Below, piece after piece: positions 47,632-58,210 of a DNA stretch of 64,000 nt. This DNA comes from Plantago major. Taxonomy: Eukaryota; Streptophyta; Magnoliopsida; Lamiales; Plantaginaceae. The DNA is taken from the NCBI GenBank assembly GCA_026545765.1, contig CM048840.1:51956580-52020579 (forward strand), given 5' to 3'. A model generated the notes under the pieces. It did no database searches. It saw only the letters and a program-made list of their open reading frames with translations, and had not been told where the DNA came from. How positions within the stretch are numbered: position 1 is the first letter of the stretch; the number at the start of each line of letters is the position of its first letter. Both the position numbers and the translations under genes were made by a program.

Positions 47632-49105
47632 TGATGAGTCGGTTTTATACCGTCTCATTTGGTCTTTTTTACCATCTTTTTGTCATCCTTGAGTATAGTT
47701 TTATTTAATTTTCCTAGAGTATTTTTACTTGTTTTCTTCTTTTTGTGTTTTGGAGAAATTTGGACCGCGCTAATGGAAGGCAAAATGGTGTATTTTATAT
47801 GCATCTACAAGTTATGGAGTTCCAATGCCTCGTATGGATGCTAAACGTGGAGCGGGAAGGCCAAAATATCGAGAATTGGAGTCAGAAAGGCGTCGAACGG
47901 CAAAATAGGAAGTCTAGGAGAAACTGGCGACGCCGGTTATCAAACTGGCGACGCCAGTTATCCAACTGGCGTACGCCAGCAACTTTCTGTTTCCCGCAAA
48001 AAGAAATTGGCGACGCCAGTTAGGGAACTGGCGACTCCAGTTATAATTCACTGGCGACGCCAGTTTCCCCTTTACCGTCCTTCTGCGATTTTGTTTCCTA
48101 ATTCATTTCAGACTTCGTTTTCTTTTCCTTGTATTAGAAAACATCGAGATTTATGTTCTCATATCAACTCTATTGTGAAGAACAATACCTTGCTCTAGAG
48201 CTAGACCTAGTTTTCAAGGCAATTACCTGATTTCGAGGTAATTGGACCGTTTTCCCTTGTAATTCGAAAATTGACGTTGATTGGGAGATTATCTACACAG
48301 CCTTTTGCATCGATTCGTTTCGTTCTCCAATTTCTACCTAGGGTTTGTGACAACGAAGGGTAAAATTGTATCAATCCTTTCGAATCTTTGTTTTGTGCTT
48401 GAGATTATGTTTATTGCTAATATGATTGTGCTTTCGCTTATCATAAGTAGCTAAACACCCCGATTATGGGGTGGTGACTGATTCAATGCATGCTAGCTAG
48501 AGTTTATGTGATTTGAAGTGCATCGGGATTCGATTACTTGTGATTTTTAGATTAATCGCATATCTTGCTATTACGTTTGATGTGCAATACGTCAATATCA
48601 CTGTTTCATTAAGCATTTAATCGATACGCCCAAATATTTTCCGTCTTGCTTCAATCTAACAGTTAGTTGCAAACAGTAATAGTAGGATTAACTAGATTAA
48701 TTGTAGCCTAGTGGAATTGACGCCTCTACTACTGCTATTTGTTTTTTAACTCAAGACCGTGACAACTTGCGTAATCAATCCCGTGAATCGCATATATCCT
48801 GCTAGCTAGCTTGTTGATGTCACCACTCCATAATTTTCCCCATTCATATCTTAATCTCATTACTTTCAGTTCGGTTTCTAGTAGTTGCAAGTAGTTATTT
48901 ACTTTAGTTTACTATCTCGCCGCGGAGGCAAACAAACATTTACCGCTTTTCATATTGTTACTTTTATTCGTAAAGCAAACTCAGCTTAGTTAAGTCCTTC
49001 TACACCGACCTCGGGGTTAACTCCACTACACTACAGGTTTTCGGAGTGTTGAGGATTAACTCTTGGCTCTTAAACAAATATTAAAACTTTGATTTTGACA
49101 CATCA
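47632..49105 (+). repeat. Athila-A 3' LTR
   Basis: 1474 bp; the same ends as the 5' copy. The palindrome cluster AACTGGCGACGCCAGTT (47925-48070) has more copies than in the 5' LTR. Confidence 0.92.
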
Positions 49106-49650
49106 ACAGAATTGCACTTTAAACTGGAATTCATCACATAACAGTTATCCAGAGACCTAGTACCTGACATGATACAATCATAATTATCATTGAAGACAAT
49201 ACAAGATTTTTTGTCAAAGTACACACGAAGATCATCATCACAGATATGACTTATACTTAGCAGGTTAGCAGTCATACCATCAATCAGTAACACATTCTTC
49301 AAACTCGAAATTCCTTCAAGATTCAGAACTCCCTTACCTAGGACCTTACCTTGTTTGCCACCTCCATATGTGACTAGTCCAGACAATTGAGGAACAACAT
49401 CCTTTAGATAGTCCTTAGTACCAGTCATATGTCGTGAGCATCCACTATCGAAATACCACAATCCTACATTGTTAGTGTTGACAGCAGACAGGACAACATG
49501 ACACACAAGATCTGACTTGGATTTCCAACCCCTCTTACTGTTGTTTTCAGAAGATGTTGATACAAAAGTTGACTCAACGTTCTTAGACCTAGATTCTTGT
49601 GTTCAAATATCTCCAGTGTTTTCAACTTTATCTGCTCTTTCATCAATTTT
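49106..49650 (-). pseudogene. Copia-D protease block (split from integrase by Athila-A)
   Basis: Minus strand: NVGLWYFDSGCSRHMTGTKD near 49420-49480 is the Copia protease active site, followed by VTYGGGKQGKVLGKGVL and LLSISHICDDDLRVYFDKKS. The sequence runs to the Athila-A boundary at 49106. Confidence 0.85.
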
Positions 49651-49689
49651 TGAATTCTGATGTTTAGCTAAAGATTTTCTATAAAGAAA

Positions 49690-50724
49690 ACAAAATTATT
49701 TTTTATGACCAGTTTTAAGAAAAAATTGACACACAAAAATTTTCTTAAAATTCTTCTTTTTGTTACCAGTATCAGATACTAGATCAGGAGCTTCCTTTAA
49801 CACTATTGTAGAGTTTAATTGAACAGTTGGAAAACTCAAATCAGTTAAACCTTTCTTACCATGTTTACTTACTATCATGGATTCAGACTGGCTTTGCATC
49901 ATGGCAAAAGTTGATTCTGCACAGTGTAACTTTGTTACGAGTTTCTGCATCTCAGCTTCCAGGTGAGTATTCCTGCCCTTCAGTTGTTCACTCTCGCTTT
50001 CCAAAGACTTTATAGATTTCTTCATCGTTTGATTCTCACAACAAGTTCTTCGTACATCTTCTTCAACTCCTCAATCATCTGTTCTTGAGTGAATTCCTCT
50101 TCAAACGGATATTCTCCATCTGAAACAAAAGAACCATGCAAACATCTAAGGTTAAGGTTAGTTTCATAATTGGTTCTGAGCTCATCTACACACCCTGTGT
50201 CATCATAGTCGAGATAAACAGTGTGATCCAGTGAGTTGTTGTTATCACTGTTGACCCAACATTCCGTATCCTCACTTAAGATTTTGAATAAGGACACGAC
50301 ATGGTTATCATCAGAACCTGAGGAATCATTGACATTTTTGCTTTCTTCCACATCCTCACTCATACGCACAAAATAGAGTTTTCCTGCTTTCCTTAGAGTG
50401 TTCACACATTCATGTTTGTAATGTCCAAATCCTTTACACTCAAAACACTGAATTTTTTCAAGAGACTTCGGATCAGTTTTGGATAAATCAAAAGAAGAGT
50501 TTGATCCGTATTTTTCAGAAGACAAAAAAGGTTTGCTTTTATTGAATTTTTTGACAAGATCATTGAAACCTTTTTGAAAAGCACTCAGAGACATATCATC
50601 ACTATCACTCATATCATCTTCAAGATTCTGATTTTCATTCGAAGCAGTATACAAGGAGATAGCTTTGTTCTTATTCCTCTTTTGCTCCTCAAGATCCATC
50701 TCATAGTTTTTGAGATTATCAATC
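49690..50724 (-). pseudogene. Copia-D gag, C-terminal part
   Basis: Minus strand: NLKNYEMDLEEQKRNKNKAI, a Ser/Asp-rich linker, the zinc knuckle CFECKGFGHYKHEC near 50410-50455, then an acidic stretch and a coiled coil (EELKKMYEELVVRIKR; SLESESEQLKGRNTHLEAEM). A second, imperfect knuckle may follow near 49700-49740. LTR-E separates it from the N-terminal part at 53198-53647. Confidence 0.83.
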
Positions 50725-50825
50725 AGAACCCGTACTTTTGATTTTAATATGTTTTATAGTTTTATTTTTATAGTGTACTGGGCCTAGTAATATTTTTTCA
50801 AGCTAATTTTCAGACTTTTAGGCCC

Positions 50826-50895
<70 letters not shown>

Positions 50896-52467
50896 CTCCA
50901 AACCCTAGCTTGATTTTTTTGAACGCCTTGTCATCTTTCTCTTCCAGTATCGCTGATATCATACTCCTGATTGTTTTCCCATTATTTTCCTACTGTTCCT
51001 GCAGCAGAACCTATTCCTCCAAACTTTTTTTTTATCCTTGCATGTTTTCATGCATCTGTCACGTACCTTGCTATTGGAATTGCACCAATTCTTCATCATT
51101 AACTCGGCATCATCATCACATTCAAAGGTTGTCACGATGACATCATCGACCAACATATTTTGTCCTTTAATTTTGATTTATTTACGATTTCGGTATTTGA
51201 TTTGGGTTCTTACATTATAGTTGTTGTTTTCGAAGTTCTTGTTGCAAGTTAGTGGTGCCTTGGTGGTTTTAGCTAGGTTAAGCTTGATTTGAGTCGTCTT
51301 CGAGGTAAGAGGAACTGTTGACACTTTTGCTTCTATTTTATTGTTATCGTATATATATGTGTGTTTTATGATTGACAAATAACTTATGGTTATTATGTCC
51401 AGTAATGGGACTTGGTATAATAGTCTATTCGAAAAGGATCAAGTATGTGTACCCATAAATGTTTTATTGTGATTGTGAATTGTGAAAATTATTTTGTTCA
51501 AAAGCATGGATTAAAAAATATGTTTTATGCTCATCGATATACCTATGAATTGTTTGGGCCCTTTCAAGGGAATGTCGTGCTTTTGGAGATTTTCCATTGT
51601 TATGTTATCCCTTTAGTAGGGCATTGTTATTGTTATGTAAAAGCCGACCTGTGTGCCACCACGGTTTGTGTGGCCGTAGTGTATTGTCTGATTGAGGTAA
51701 GAGTGAATTGCTATTGTTTTGATAATGTTCCATGCAAATGATTTTGACTATATTGTATTATTGGCGAGTGTATATATATGTATGTTTTACTACTGTACTT
51801 GATCCGGATAAAAGTGTCAGAAGCTCACCCTTACACCTTTTTTTCCAGTTCAGTATGTGACTGTGGTTTTGAGGAGGTTGGTAGTGGAAGCAAGTTGGTC
51901 TGGAGAAGTTAGTAGTGTTAAGTTTAAGCTTTGTAATTTTCAGGTTGTAAATAGTCGAGGTTTCTAAAATTGTATTTATTGTATTTGAGTTGTAGTTGCT
52001 CTGTTGTTGTACCACTCTTTTCAAAATGATTTATAAAAATTGAGACTTCGTCTTGGCGTGAGCCCATCTCACGATAGACGGCTGATCGCGCCAAAGTATT
52101 TTGGTTTTGGGGCGTGACAAAAGTGGTATCAGAGCTTAGGTTTCGATTTGTCGGGTGTAGGTGCCTGGTTGAGTCTTTTGGGGAGTTAAGTTAGTTCTAG
52201 TGAGTCTTAAGTTTTGTTCTGGTCGAGTTTAGAGTCGTTTCGGTTGGTTTTAACTTGTCTACGTGGTCGGTGAAGGGTTTTGAGGTTTTAGCAAGGTCTG
52301 TTGATGTGTATAGTGGAGTTAAGTTTCCAGAAGGAAACTTCTTTTAAGGAGGTAGGAATGTAAGAACCCGTACTTTTTATTTTAATATGTTCTATAGTTT
52401 TATTTTTTTAGTGGACTGGGCCTAGTAATATTTTTTCAAGCTAATTTTCAGACTTTTAGGTCCGAGC

Positions 52468-52521
<54 letters not shown>

Positions 52522-53197
52522 TCAAACCCTAGCTTGATTTTTTTGAATGCCTTTCATCTTTCTCTGCCAGTATCGCCGTTATCATACTCCTAATTGTTTT
52601 CCCATTATTTTCCTACTGTTCCTGAAGCAGAACCTATTCCTCCAAACTTTGTTTTATCCTTGCATGTTTTCATGCATCTGTCACGTACCTTGCTATTGGA
52701 ATTGCACCAATTCTTCATGATTAATTCAGCATCAACATCACATTCAAAGGTTGTCACGATGACATCATCGACCAACATATTTTGTCCTTTAACTTTGATT
52801 TATTTACGATTTCGGTATTTGGTTTGAGTTCTTACATTATAGTTGTTGTTTTCGAAGTTCGTGTTGCAAGTTAGTGGTGCCTTGGTGGTTTTAGCTAGGT
52901 TAAGCTTGATTTGAGTCGTCTTTCGAAGTAAGGGGAACTCTTGACACATTTGCTTCTATTTTATTGTTATCGTACATATATGTATGTTTTATTATTGACA
53001 AATAACTTATGGTTATTATATCCAGTAACGGGACTTGGTATAATAGTCTATTCGAAAAGGATCAAGTATGTGTACCCATAAATGTTTCATCGTGATTGTG
53101 AATTGTAAAAATTATTTTGTTCAAAAGCATGGATTAAAAAATATGTTTTATGGTCATCGATATGACTATGAATTGTTTGGGCCCTTTCGAGAGATTG
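50725..53197 (+). mobile_element. LTR-E: small non-coding LTR element in Copia-D gag
   Basis: 5' LTR at 50725-52119, an internal region of only about 240 bp, and a shorter 3' LTR copy at 52359-53197. A primer site TGGTATCAGAGC (52124-52135) follows the LTR end GGCGTGACA, and a purine-rich AAGGAGGTAGGAA precedes the second copy. The TGTAAGAACCCG start and GGCGTGACA end resemble Tekay/Del-type gypsy LTRs; family is inferred from these ends only. It carries no coding sequence and lacks a clean target duplication. LTR copies differ by several percent. Confidence 0.75.
50831..50890. repeat. (TA)n microsatellite in the LTR-E 5' LTR
   Basis: About 30 TA units. The same tract, shorter, is at about 52471-52520 in the other LTR copy, so a TA tract existed before insertion and lengths have since diverged. 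Confidence 0.9.
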
Positions 53198-53647
53198 TCA
53201 TAATTTTTCGAAATAGTTGGTGACAGTCTCATCTTCACTCATTATCCTGCTTTCATACTGGCTCCAAAGCAACTTAGCTTTGCTCTCTTTAATACTTTGA
53301 TCTCCCTCACAATAAGTCTGTATGATTTCCCAAGCTTTCTTGGCAGTAATACAGTTCTGGATCAACATGAACATATGGGAATCTACGTAGCTGATGATAG
53401 CATTGAGTGATTTCTCATTAAATGTAGATTCAGTCCATTCGTCTCCAGTCCATTTACTCTCAGGTTTTGGTACTACATTACCATTAGCATCTGGTGGTAG
53501 TACTGGAAACTAATATCCTCCTAAGATAGACTCCCAAGAACGTATATCAATTGATTTGATGTGAGTTCGTTGCCTGATTTTCCAGTACATATAGTTTGTG
53601 CCATCAAGTACCGGCAGTCTATAAGCACTTGGATTGACACAATCCAT
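53198..53647 (-). pseudogene. Copia-D gag, N-terminal part
   Basis: From the ATG at 53647 the minus strand reads MDCVNPSAYRLPVLDGTNY, then RQRTHIKSIDIRSWESIL-type, and later LIQNCITAKKAWEIIQTYCE and KLLWSQYESRIMSEDETVTN, classic Copia gag phrases. It ends at LTR-E. Confidence 0.82.
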
Positions 53648-53687
53648 AATCAGTATAAAAATCCACACACTTATTGATTAAGTGCAT

Positions 53688-53701
53688 GGCTCTTGATGCC
53701 A
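53688..53701 (-). other. Copia-D primer-binding site
   Basis: Minus strand TGGCATCAAGAGCC lies two bases after the LTR end; a variant of the usual initiator tRNA-Met site TGGTATCAGAGC. Confidence 0.7.
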
Positions 53702-53703
53702 AT

Positions 53704-54206
53704 TGAAATAATATAAGGACCCGGACTTTGTACAATACTGTAATCACACCACTGTTTATACCAATGTTGATATAACAATTAATGTAACATTGATTCAAAA
53801 CAGAAAAACAAAACACAGTGGAAACAAAACAAAGAACACAGAGATGTTTTTCTACAAACTTAATTGGTATATAAAATACCAGTCGAGCAAATATTCTTCA
53901 GCCAGTCCAAGATCTTCCAGATTCTTCTTTCCATGCTTATCAAATCTTCAAGCTTCCAGTCTAAGATATTGTCTTTAAAGAATCCAATCTTTGATCTTTT
54001 TCCTTAAATACACCAAGTTAAGTAGGACTTCTTTATTTCTTCCAAATCTCTGAAATATATAACCTGTTAACACAAGAAAGCACAGCTAGTCGAACTAGGT
54101 TAAGAATTAGTGAAGAAGGTAATATTACAAGAATACCTTGCAACAAACCAAAAGAGTTATTAAGTTAACTTTTGATGTAACATTGAATAAAAACAGTGAA
54201 CTTTTA
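53704..54206 (-). repeat. Copia-D 5' LTR
   Basis: 503 bp; its ends match the 776-bp 3' copy at 14409-15184. Followed on the plus strand by the target duplication ATTAT (54207-54211). Confidence 0.85.
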
Positions 54207-54238
<32 letters not shown>

Positions 54239-54310
54239 GGATATTATTATTATTATGGATATTATTATTATTATTAATTATATATTATTATTATTATTGT
54301 TATTATTATT
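54207..54310. repeat. (TTA)n microsatellite at the Copia-D boundary
   Basis: A slightly imperfect TTA/ATT repeat of about 100 bp begins exactly at the target duplication ATTAT. CTT, CTA and TAG trinucleotide runs follow to about 54440. Confidence 0.9.
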
Positions 54311-55720
54311 ACTATTATTGTTATCTTCTTCTTCTACTACTACTACGAGTATCTCCTCTACTACTACACGACGACTACTATTAGTAGAGTAAGTCGTGTG
54401 CCGAACCGTCTACTACTACTAGTAGAGAGTCCTATGCGGAACCGTCCACTACTAATACTACTACTAAAATAAGTTTTATGCGGAACCGTCTCTGTCTTTA
54501 TCAAGAGACTAAAATATATAGCCAAACATTATTATATTATTATATTACTACTAAATAAGTCTTATGCTTTGGGTTCGTTAAAACCGACCCTAAAATAATA
54601 GCAGCTATATTTCGTGAATTTTTCAACCAAACGAGTTCATAGAGCCTAAATAGTGATTTAATACTGACTATATTTTGCGGCAACTCTCTCCTTTGTTAAT
54701 TACATTTGTCTTTACAGGTTCTCTCTTCTAGCATACTGTAGTAGATATGTATGCTGTGATGTTGTTCTGCTCAAAAGTAATTAAAAATAAAATTGAGAAT
54801 TGGTACTAAACTAATAAATATCCCCATATCCCCGTTCACTTTCTAAACTAATTTAAAGCGCAAGAAGGAGAATAAAAAGGATCGACCAAATTTGTATCTT
54901 CTATTTTCGAAGTATAATAATTTAAATAAAAGAGAATACATGACTTAATAAAATACTATATTCTATACTAACTAACGTAAAAACTCTATATAATAATAAT
55001 AAATTTAGTTACTATGCATGGCATGTATTTCTCTATATTGTGACCCTATTCTTTTCTTTGTTTTGTACTATAGATATTATTTAAATATATGCTAATTCAA
55101 CTCTGTACTTTTTCAATGAATGAGATGTCTGAGTCGATCTTTTTTCTTATAAATTTTCTAGATGAAGTTTGGTATCAACGCGTTTTGTACTTATTTATGT
55201 ACTCCTTTATTTTATGTACTCATGATTTTTATTTTACCCTTGTCGAGAGAAATACATTTCTAGAAATAGCATCGACACTGCTTGCTAATATAATAAATAC
55301 TACCATATACGAAGAAAAATCTAGAACATATAAAGTTAACTCTATAGATAAATGTTTCGTAAAGAATTAGGTGTAAAGTATAATACTCTTTCTTGGACAA
55401 GGAGTTTTCTCTTTCCAAACCAAAGCTAGTTTCCTTCTATACCCTGTTGACATCCTGTATTTAATTATATAAAGTCATGTAAGCTGAAAATATTTATATA
55501 TAATATATATATATAGGGTCTCACACTTTATCTTTATCCACATCTTTTTTAAACCAAAATACTGTCTACATAATAATGGAGTTGGAGTAATTTTCTCAAA
55601 CACTAAGGAATACTCTATAAATCTAATTATTTATAAGTTAGTATCTAAATCCTAGTAAGTATAAGTTCTTATTCTATGTTTAGTAATAGCCTACTCTATA
55701 CTACATACATAATTATATAT
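54311..55720. other. AT-rich intergenic DNA
   Basis: No gene recognised. Three to four copies of a short unit with TATGCGGAACCGTC lie at about 54393-54491, with a diverged copy near 54548. A 93-codon ORF at 55089-55370 has no recognisable feature and sits in sequence of the same AT content as its surroundings. A TA run is at about 55497-55515. Confidence 0.5.
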
Positions 55721-55725
55721 TTAGA

Positions 55726-56175
55726 CAAAGTCGTTGGAGATCCACTTTGATAGTACTTCCCCGTAATAATCTATAGATGCATCGAATGGAGAACTTAGGG
55801 GCAGCCAGCTGATCCAACCACTCTTGTCTCCCATGAAGAACTCCCCGTATGCGTATGATAGCCTTAATAATCGAAGAACTGCACTGGGGTGCTGACCACT
55901 CATCCAAGTCCTGAGATTTAATATAATAGCTATGTATCCATCTCACCCATAATGAGTCAGCCTTGAGTTGGATTTTCCACAGTAGCTTAGATATAAGCGC
56001 AGAATTCCAAAACTGGAGATCTATGATGTTCAATCCACCACAACATCTGGGGGAGCAGATCTGTCGCCATGATACTAGAGCTTTGTCTGATAATTTAATC
56101 ACGGTAAAAACATAAGAACAAGAATCATGGCACAAGATTAATGGACAAAGTAAGAAAGGAATTAACAATTAATCA
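55726..56175 (-). pseudogene. LINE ORF2 C-terminal fragment (zf-RVT region)
   Basis: Minus strand: KLSDKALVSWRQICSPRCCG, then GGLNIIDLQFWNSALISKLL and DSLWVRWIHSYYIKSQDLDE. This is the conserved tail of plant non-LTR retrotransposon reverse transcriptase proteins: W..IC.PK..GGL.I..L..WN.A...KLLW, then LWV.WIH.YY. A piece of the zf-RVT zinc-binding region follows (APKFSIRCIYRLLRG). The polymerase and endonuclease domains are absent: a 5'-truncated, old insertion, as LINEs often are. Frame is open for about 150 codons. No clear poly(A) tail was identified on the 3' side. Confidence 0.82.
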
Positions 56176-56252
56176 TTCCATAAAGAGATTGTTTTAGCAA
56201 GCTTTTAATAGAGACATACAACAAACTTAAAAAAAATAAAAAGAATTATAAA

Positions 56253-56335
56253 AACACCAGGTGGGATTTGAACCCCAGACCACTGATCAAACAAAGACTC
56301 TAAGCAGCAGCTACTGACCACTCAACTACAATATG
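56253..56335 (-). ncRNA. tRNA-like Pol III promoter head (SINE-type or tRNA pseudogene)
   Basis: Minus strand has an A box, TAGTTGAGTGG (56318-56328), fitting TRGYNNARNNG, and a B box, GTTCAAATCC (56264-56273), fitting GWTCRANNC. They are about 44 bases apart, slightly more than in an ordinary short-arm tRNA. The GGGGTTCAAATCCCACC context looks like a T arm, but I cannot fold a full cloverleaf with a clear anticodon stem. More likely a tRNA-derived SINE head or tRNA relic. Confidence 0.45.
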
Positions 56336-56339
56336 TTAA

Positions 56340-56870
56340 AAAGAAGGCACCAGAACGAAGCTTAATAGGAAAATTTCTTATGGTACCCCTTAAATTGGTG
56401 GCAATAACAGATCCCCCCCTTCTTTTCGAACAATAACGGTTGCATCCAAAATTTTGGACCGAGGGAATTTCGATATTACAGATAGGCCCAAAAGTCAAAC
56501 CTTGTGATGACATGGCTCTGCCGTCTGCTGATGTGTCACCTGAAGTTGGTGATAATCACGAAATTGCCATTGATTTATTTGATTTTTGACTTTCTTTAAT
56601 TCTTTTTCTCTATTTTCTTTTGTTTTTGATTTTCTTTTTTCCTCCTTTATGAAGGCGCCAAATGACAGTTGGACTTGTCTGTAATTTAGATTACCAAATA
56701 CAGGGATGTTGTTGTAATTGATATATATCACATCTCTGATGTTAGTGACTTCATGCACATGCAACTCACGTGAGGACGGTACCGTAATTAACTCTACTAA
56801 TTTCAGGGGTGTATATGTAATAAATTTGAATTTATTTCTGGCACTAGCCGTTAGTTACCTTTTTTTTTGA
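56340..56870. other. Noncoding DNA upstream of the GRF-like gene
   Basis: AT-rich, with a TC/TTTTC-rich stretch at 56580-56650 and a T run at about 56862-56870. A TATA-like GCTATAAGAAC lies near 56878, about 70 bp before the ATG at 56952. Nothing else recognised. Confidence 0.4.
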
Positions 56871-56951
56871 ATTTTTGGCTATAAGAACACCATTTTTCAC
56901 TCTTTTTTCTTCACTTCTTCTTACTCCTTTCTTCTATTTTCACTACTTCAA

Positions 56952-57358
56952 ATGGAAAAGAACCAATTCATTCGGCAGTACTAGGCAGGCTGATGTTGGG
57001 GATATTTGTAGGCAGTTTGGTTGCAACCAAAGGACGGTGATAACCCGTTCGACATCAAAAAAACAACCCGGGAAGATATTATTACCGTTGTTCCGAACAT
57101 GGATGGTCTGGTTGGTACTCCCCAAGTGTTCATCACCAACAAGGTGAATCAAGCATGAGCAATGTAAGGAATGAAGCAAGGACAGAAAGAAGAGAGCATG
57201 AAGTTGATACAAGTGACCATGAAGGAGAAACAAATGGAAGCAATGAGACAATGGCAGTGGTAGAAGATCAATATAGGGGCCTTAGACAACTGATTTCAAT
57301 CAAGCTAGTGTTGTTGGCTTTGTACCTGTTTTGCTTGATTATGCAATGTATTTTCTAG
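56952..57358 (+). pseudogene. Decayed small GRF-type zinc-finger-like gene (tentative)
   Basis: One frame reads DICRQFGCNQRTVITRSTSK then KKQPGKILLPLFRTW, which resembles the plant GRF zinc finger pattern (C.CG...V.RTS.T..NPGR.F..C). About 150 bp downstream another frame has an acidic helix ending in LISIKLVLLALYLFCLIMQC, a C-terminal hydrophobic segment found in many small plant GRF-finger proteins. The two parts are in different frames and the first cysteine pattern is imperfect, so it reads as a pseudogene. Such small genes are common and often silent in plants. A TATA-like box sits upstream. Confidence 0.38.
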
Positions 57359-57429
57359 ATTGGGAGTACAACAAATAGCTATTTATGTAGAATGTATGCA
57401 AAAATTTTCCAGAATTAAAAATGATTGCA

Positions 57430-57610
57430 TTACATTCCATCAAAATATCATCCATCAAGCTAATACAATCAACCAACCTAATAGAATCCATAAAAAACCA
57501 TCCATCGATCAAGCTATTACAAGCCAGCAAGACTAATCCATCAAAATATCATATAATCCATGATCAAACTAATCCATCAAACTAATCCACCAAAAGTAAT
57601 ATCCATCAAG
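57430..57610. repeat. Degenerate ATCCATCAAA minisatellite
   Basis: Irregular repeats of ATCCATCAA(A/G) with spacers such as ATATCAT and CTAAT; about nine copies. ATCCATCAAAATATCAT recurs near 57437 and 57537. Confidence 0.75.
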
Positions 57611-57709
57611 CACAACTATCAAGGAAAAGCATGGTACTATCAAGTGCACTATCAGTTATCAAGAGAAATTGGAACATATCAAAAGTAATGCAACAATAAC
57701 CCACACAGA

Positions 57710-58208
57710 TCAAAGGGCTTCATAATCAGGATTTGTTCTTTGCACCATTTCAGCATACTTAGGCATCAATTTATATGCTGCCACAGGATCACCACCCATT
57801 AACTCCTCAGCTCTCTGTTTTGCTCTGTACATCTTCATATAGGGTACAGTTACACCCAATGAATTTGTGCACCACTTGATAAGGCTATGCACATTGATTG
57901 TTGGATGTTTTTCCAACTCCCCCCTTATATTCTGAAGCAACCAATTCATATCAGCTTCTTTTGGATTCACATTTCTGACACAAGTGTGACTTCCATGGTA
58001 TGTTTTCACAACAAAGGTGCATCCATTTACCTTGGATGCGTGCAATCTCCAGTTACATCCAGCACCCTCACACTTTGCAGTGAATCTAGTACTCTCATTT
58101 TTCACCCTTGTGCACTTGAATCCAACCTTTATAGAGTACTCTTTCACCCTTTTCCTCAGCTCATTCACAGACATAAATATTTCCCCAACTTCAAACTCTT
58201 TGTCCCAC
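57710..58208 (-). CDS. Mutator-like transposase N-terminal fragment (DBD_Tnp_Mut type)
   Basis: Minus strand: WDKEFEVGEIFMSVNELRKR, then VKEYSIKVGFKCTRVKNEST, CEGAGCNWRLHASKV and TYHGSHTC. This is the MuDR N-terminal WRKY-GCM1-like zinc domain: C-x4-C, then H-x2-H-x-C spacing, with the CNWRLHAS signature. In full-length proteins a catalytic MULE domain and SWIM zinc finger follow; here the frame ends after about 165 codons at NPDYEAL. The 5' end (58208) is preceded on the minus strand by TTTTTAG, a good splice acceptor, so an upstream exon is possible. The frame is intact over the domain, but length against 600 or more residues in the family says fragment or captured exon. Confidence 0.75.
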
Positions 58209-58210
58209 TA

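Larger units (their letters stand above)
18939..49105 (+). mobile_element. Athila-A: non-autonomous Athila-type gypsy element
   Basis: Two LTRs (18939-20368; 47632-49105), a tRNA-Asp-type primer site, gag, a protease domain and a long 3' noncoding region. No reverse transcriptase, RNase H or integrase is seen, so it looks like a gag-protease-only derivative that relied on enzymes from relatives. Without Athila-B its internal region is about 3.4 kb. Athila-B inserted into gag at 20757. It lies in Copia-D integrase with a near-perfect 5-bp duplication. The coding part is broken a few times. LTR differences are a few percent, so it is older than Athila-B. Confidence 0.87.
14409..54206 (-). mobile_element. 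Copia-D: Ty1/copia element hosting the whole nest
   Basis: A minus-strand Copia element. The 5' LTR is at 53704-54206, gag at 53647 down to 49690, protease at about 49100-49510, integrase and reverse transcriptase at 18938-16900, RNase H at 16860-16160 and the 3' LTR at 14409-15184. It is split by Athila-A (18939-49105) in pol and LTR-E (50725-53197) in gag. The target duplication ATTAT flanks it. The AQIYVDDIVFGS reverse transcriptase motif resembles SIRE-type Copia elements, but no extra ORF is present, so the lineage is left open. Broken several times; LTRs are of unequal length and differ by some percent, so it is older than the elements inside it. Confidence 0.88.

Noticed and set aside
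49827-50015. Plus-strand ORF in Copia-D gag
   Set aside because: Antisense to the gag coiled coil; no independent support.
51038-51220. Small ORF with HVFMHLSRTLLLELHQFF, also at 52594-52827
   Set aside because: Both copies are the same stretch of the LTR-E LTRs; duplication is explained by the LTR pair, not by a gene family.
55089-55370. 93-codon ORF in AT-rich DNA
   Set aside because: No motif, no coding-like composition shift, no homologous phrase; likely chance.
56253-56335. Functional tRNA gene
   Set aside because: Pol III boxes are present but I could not recognise a complete acceptor stem and anticodon arm.
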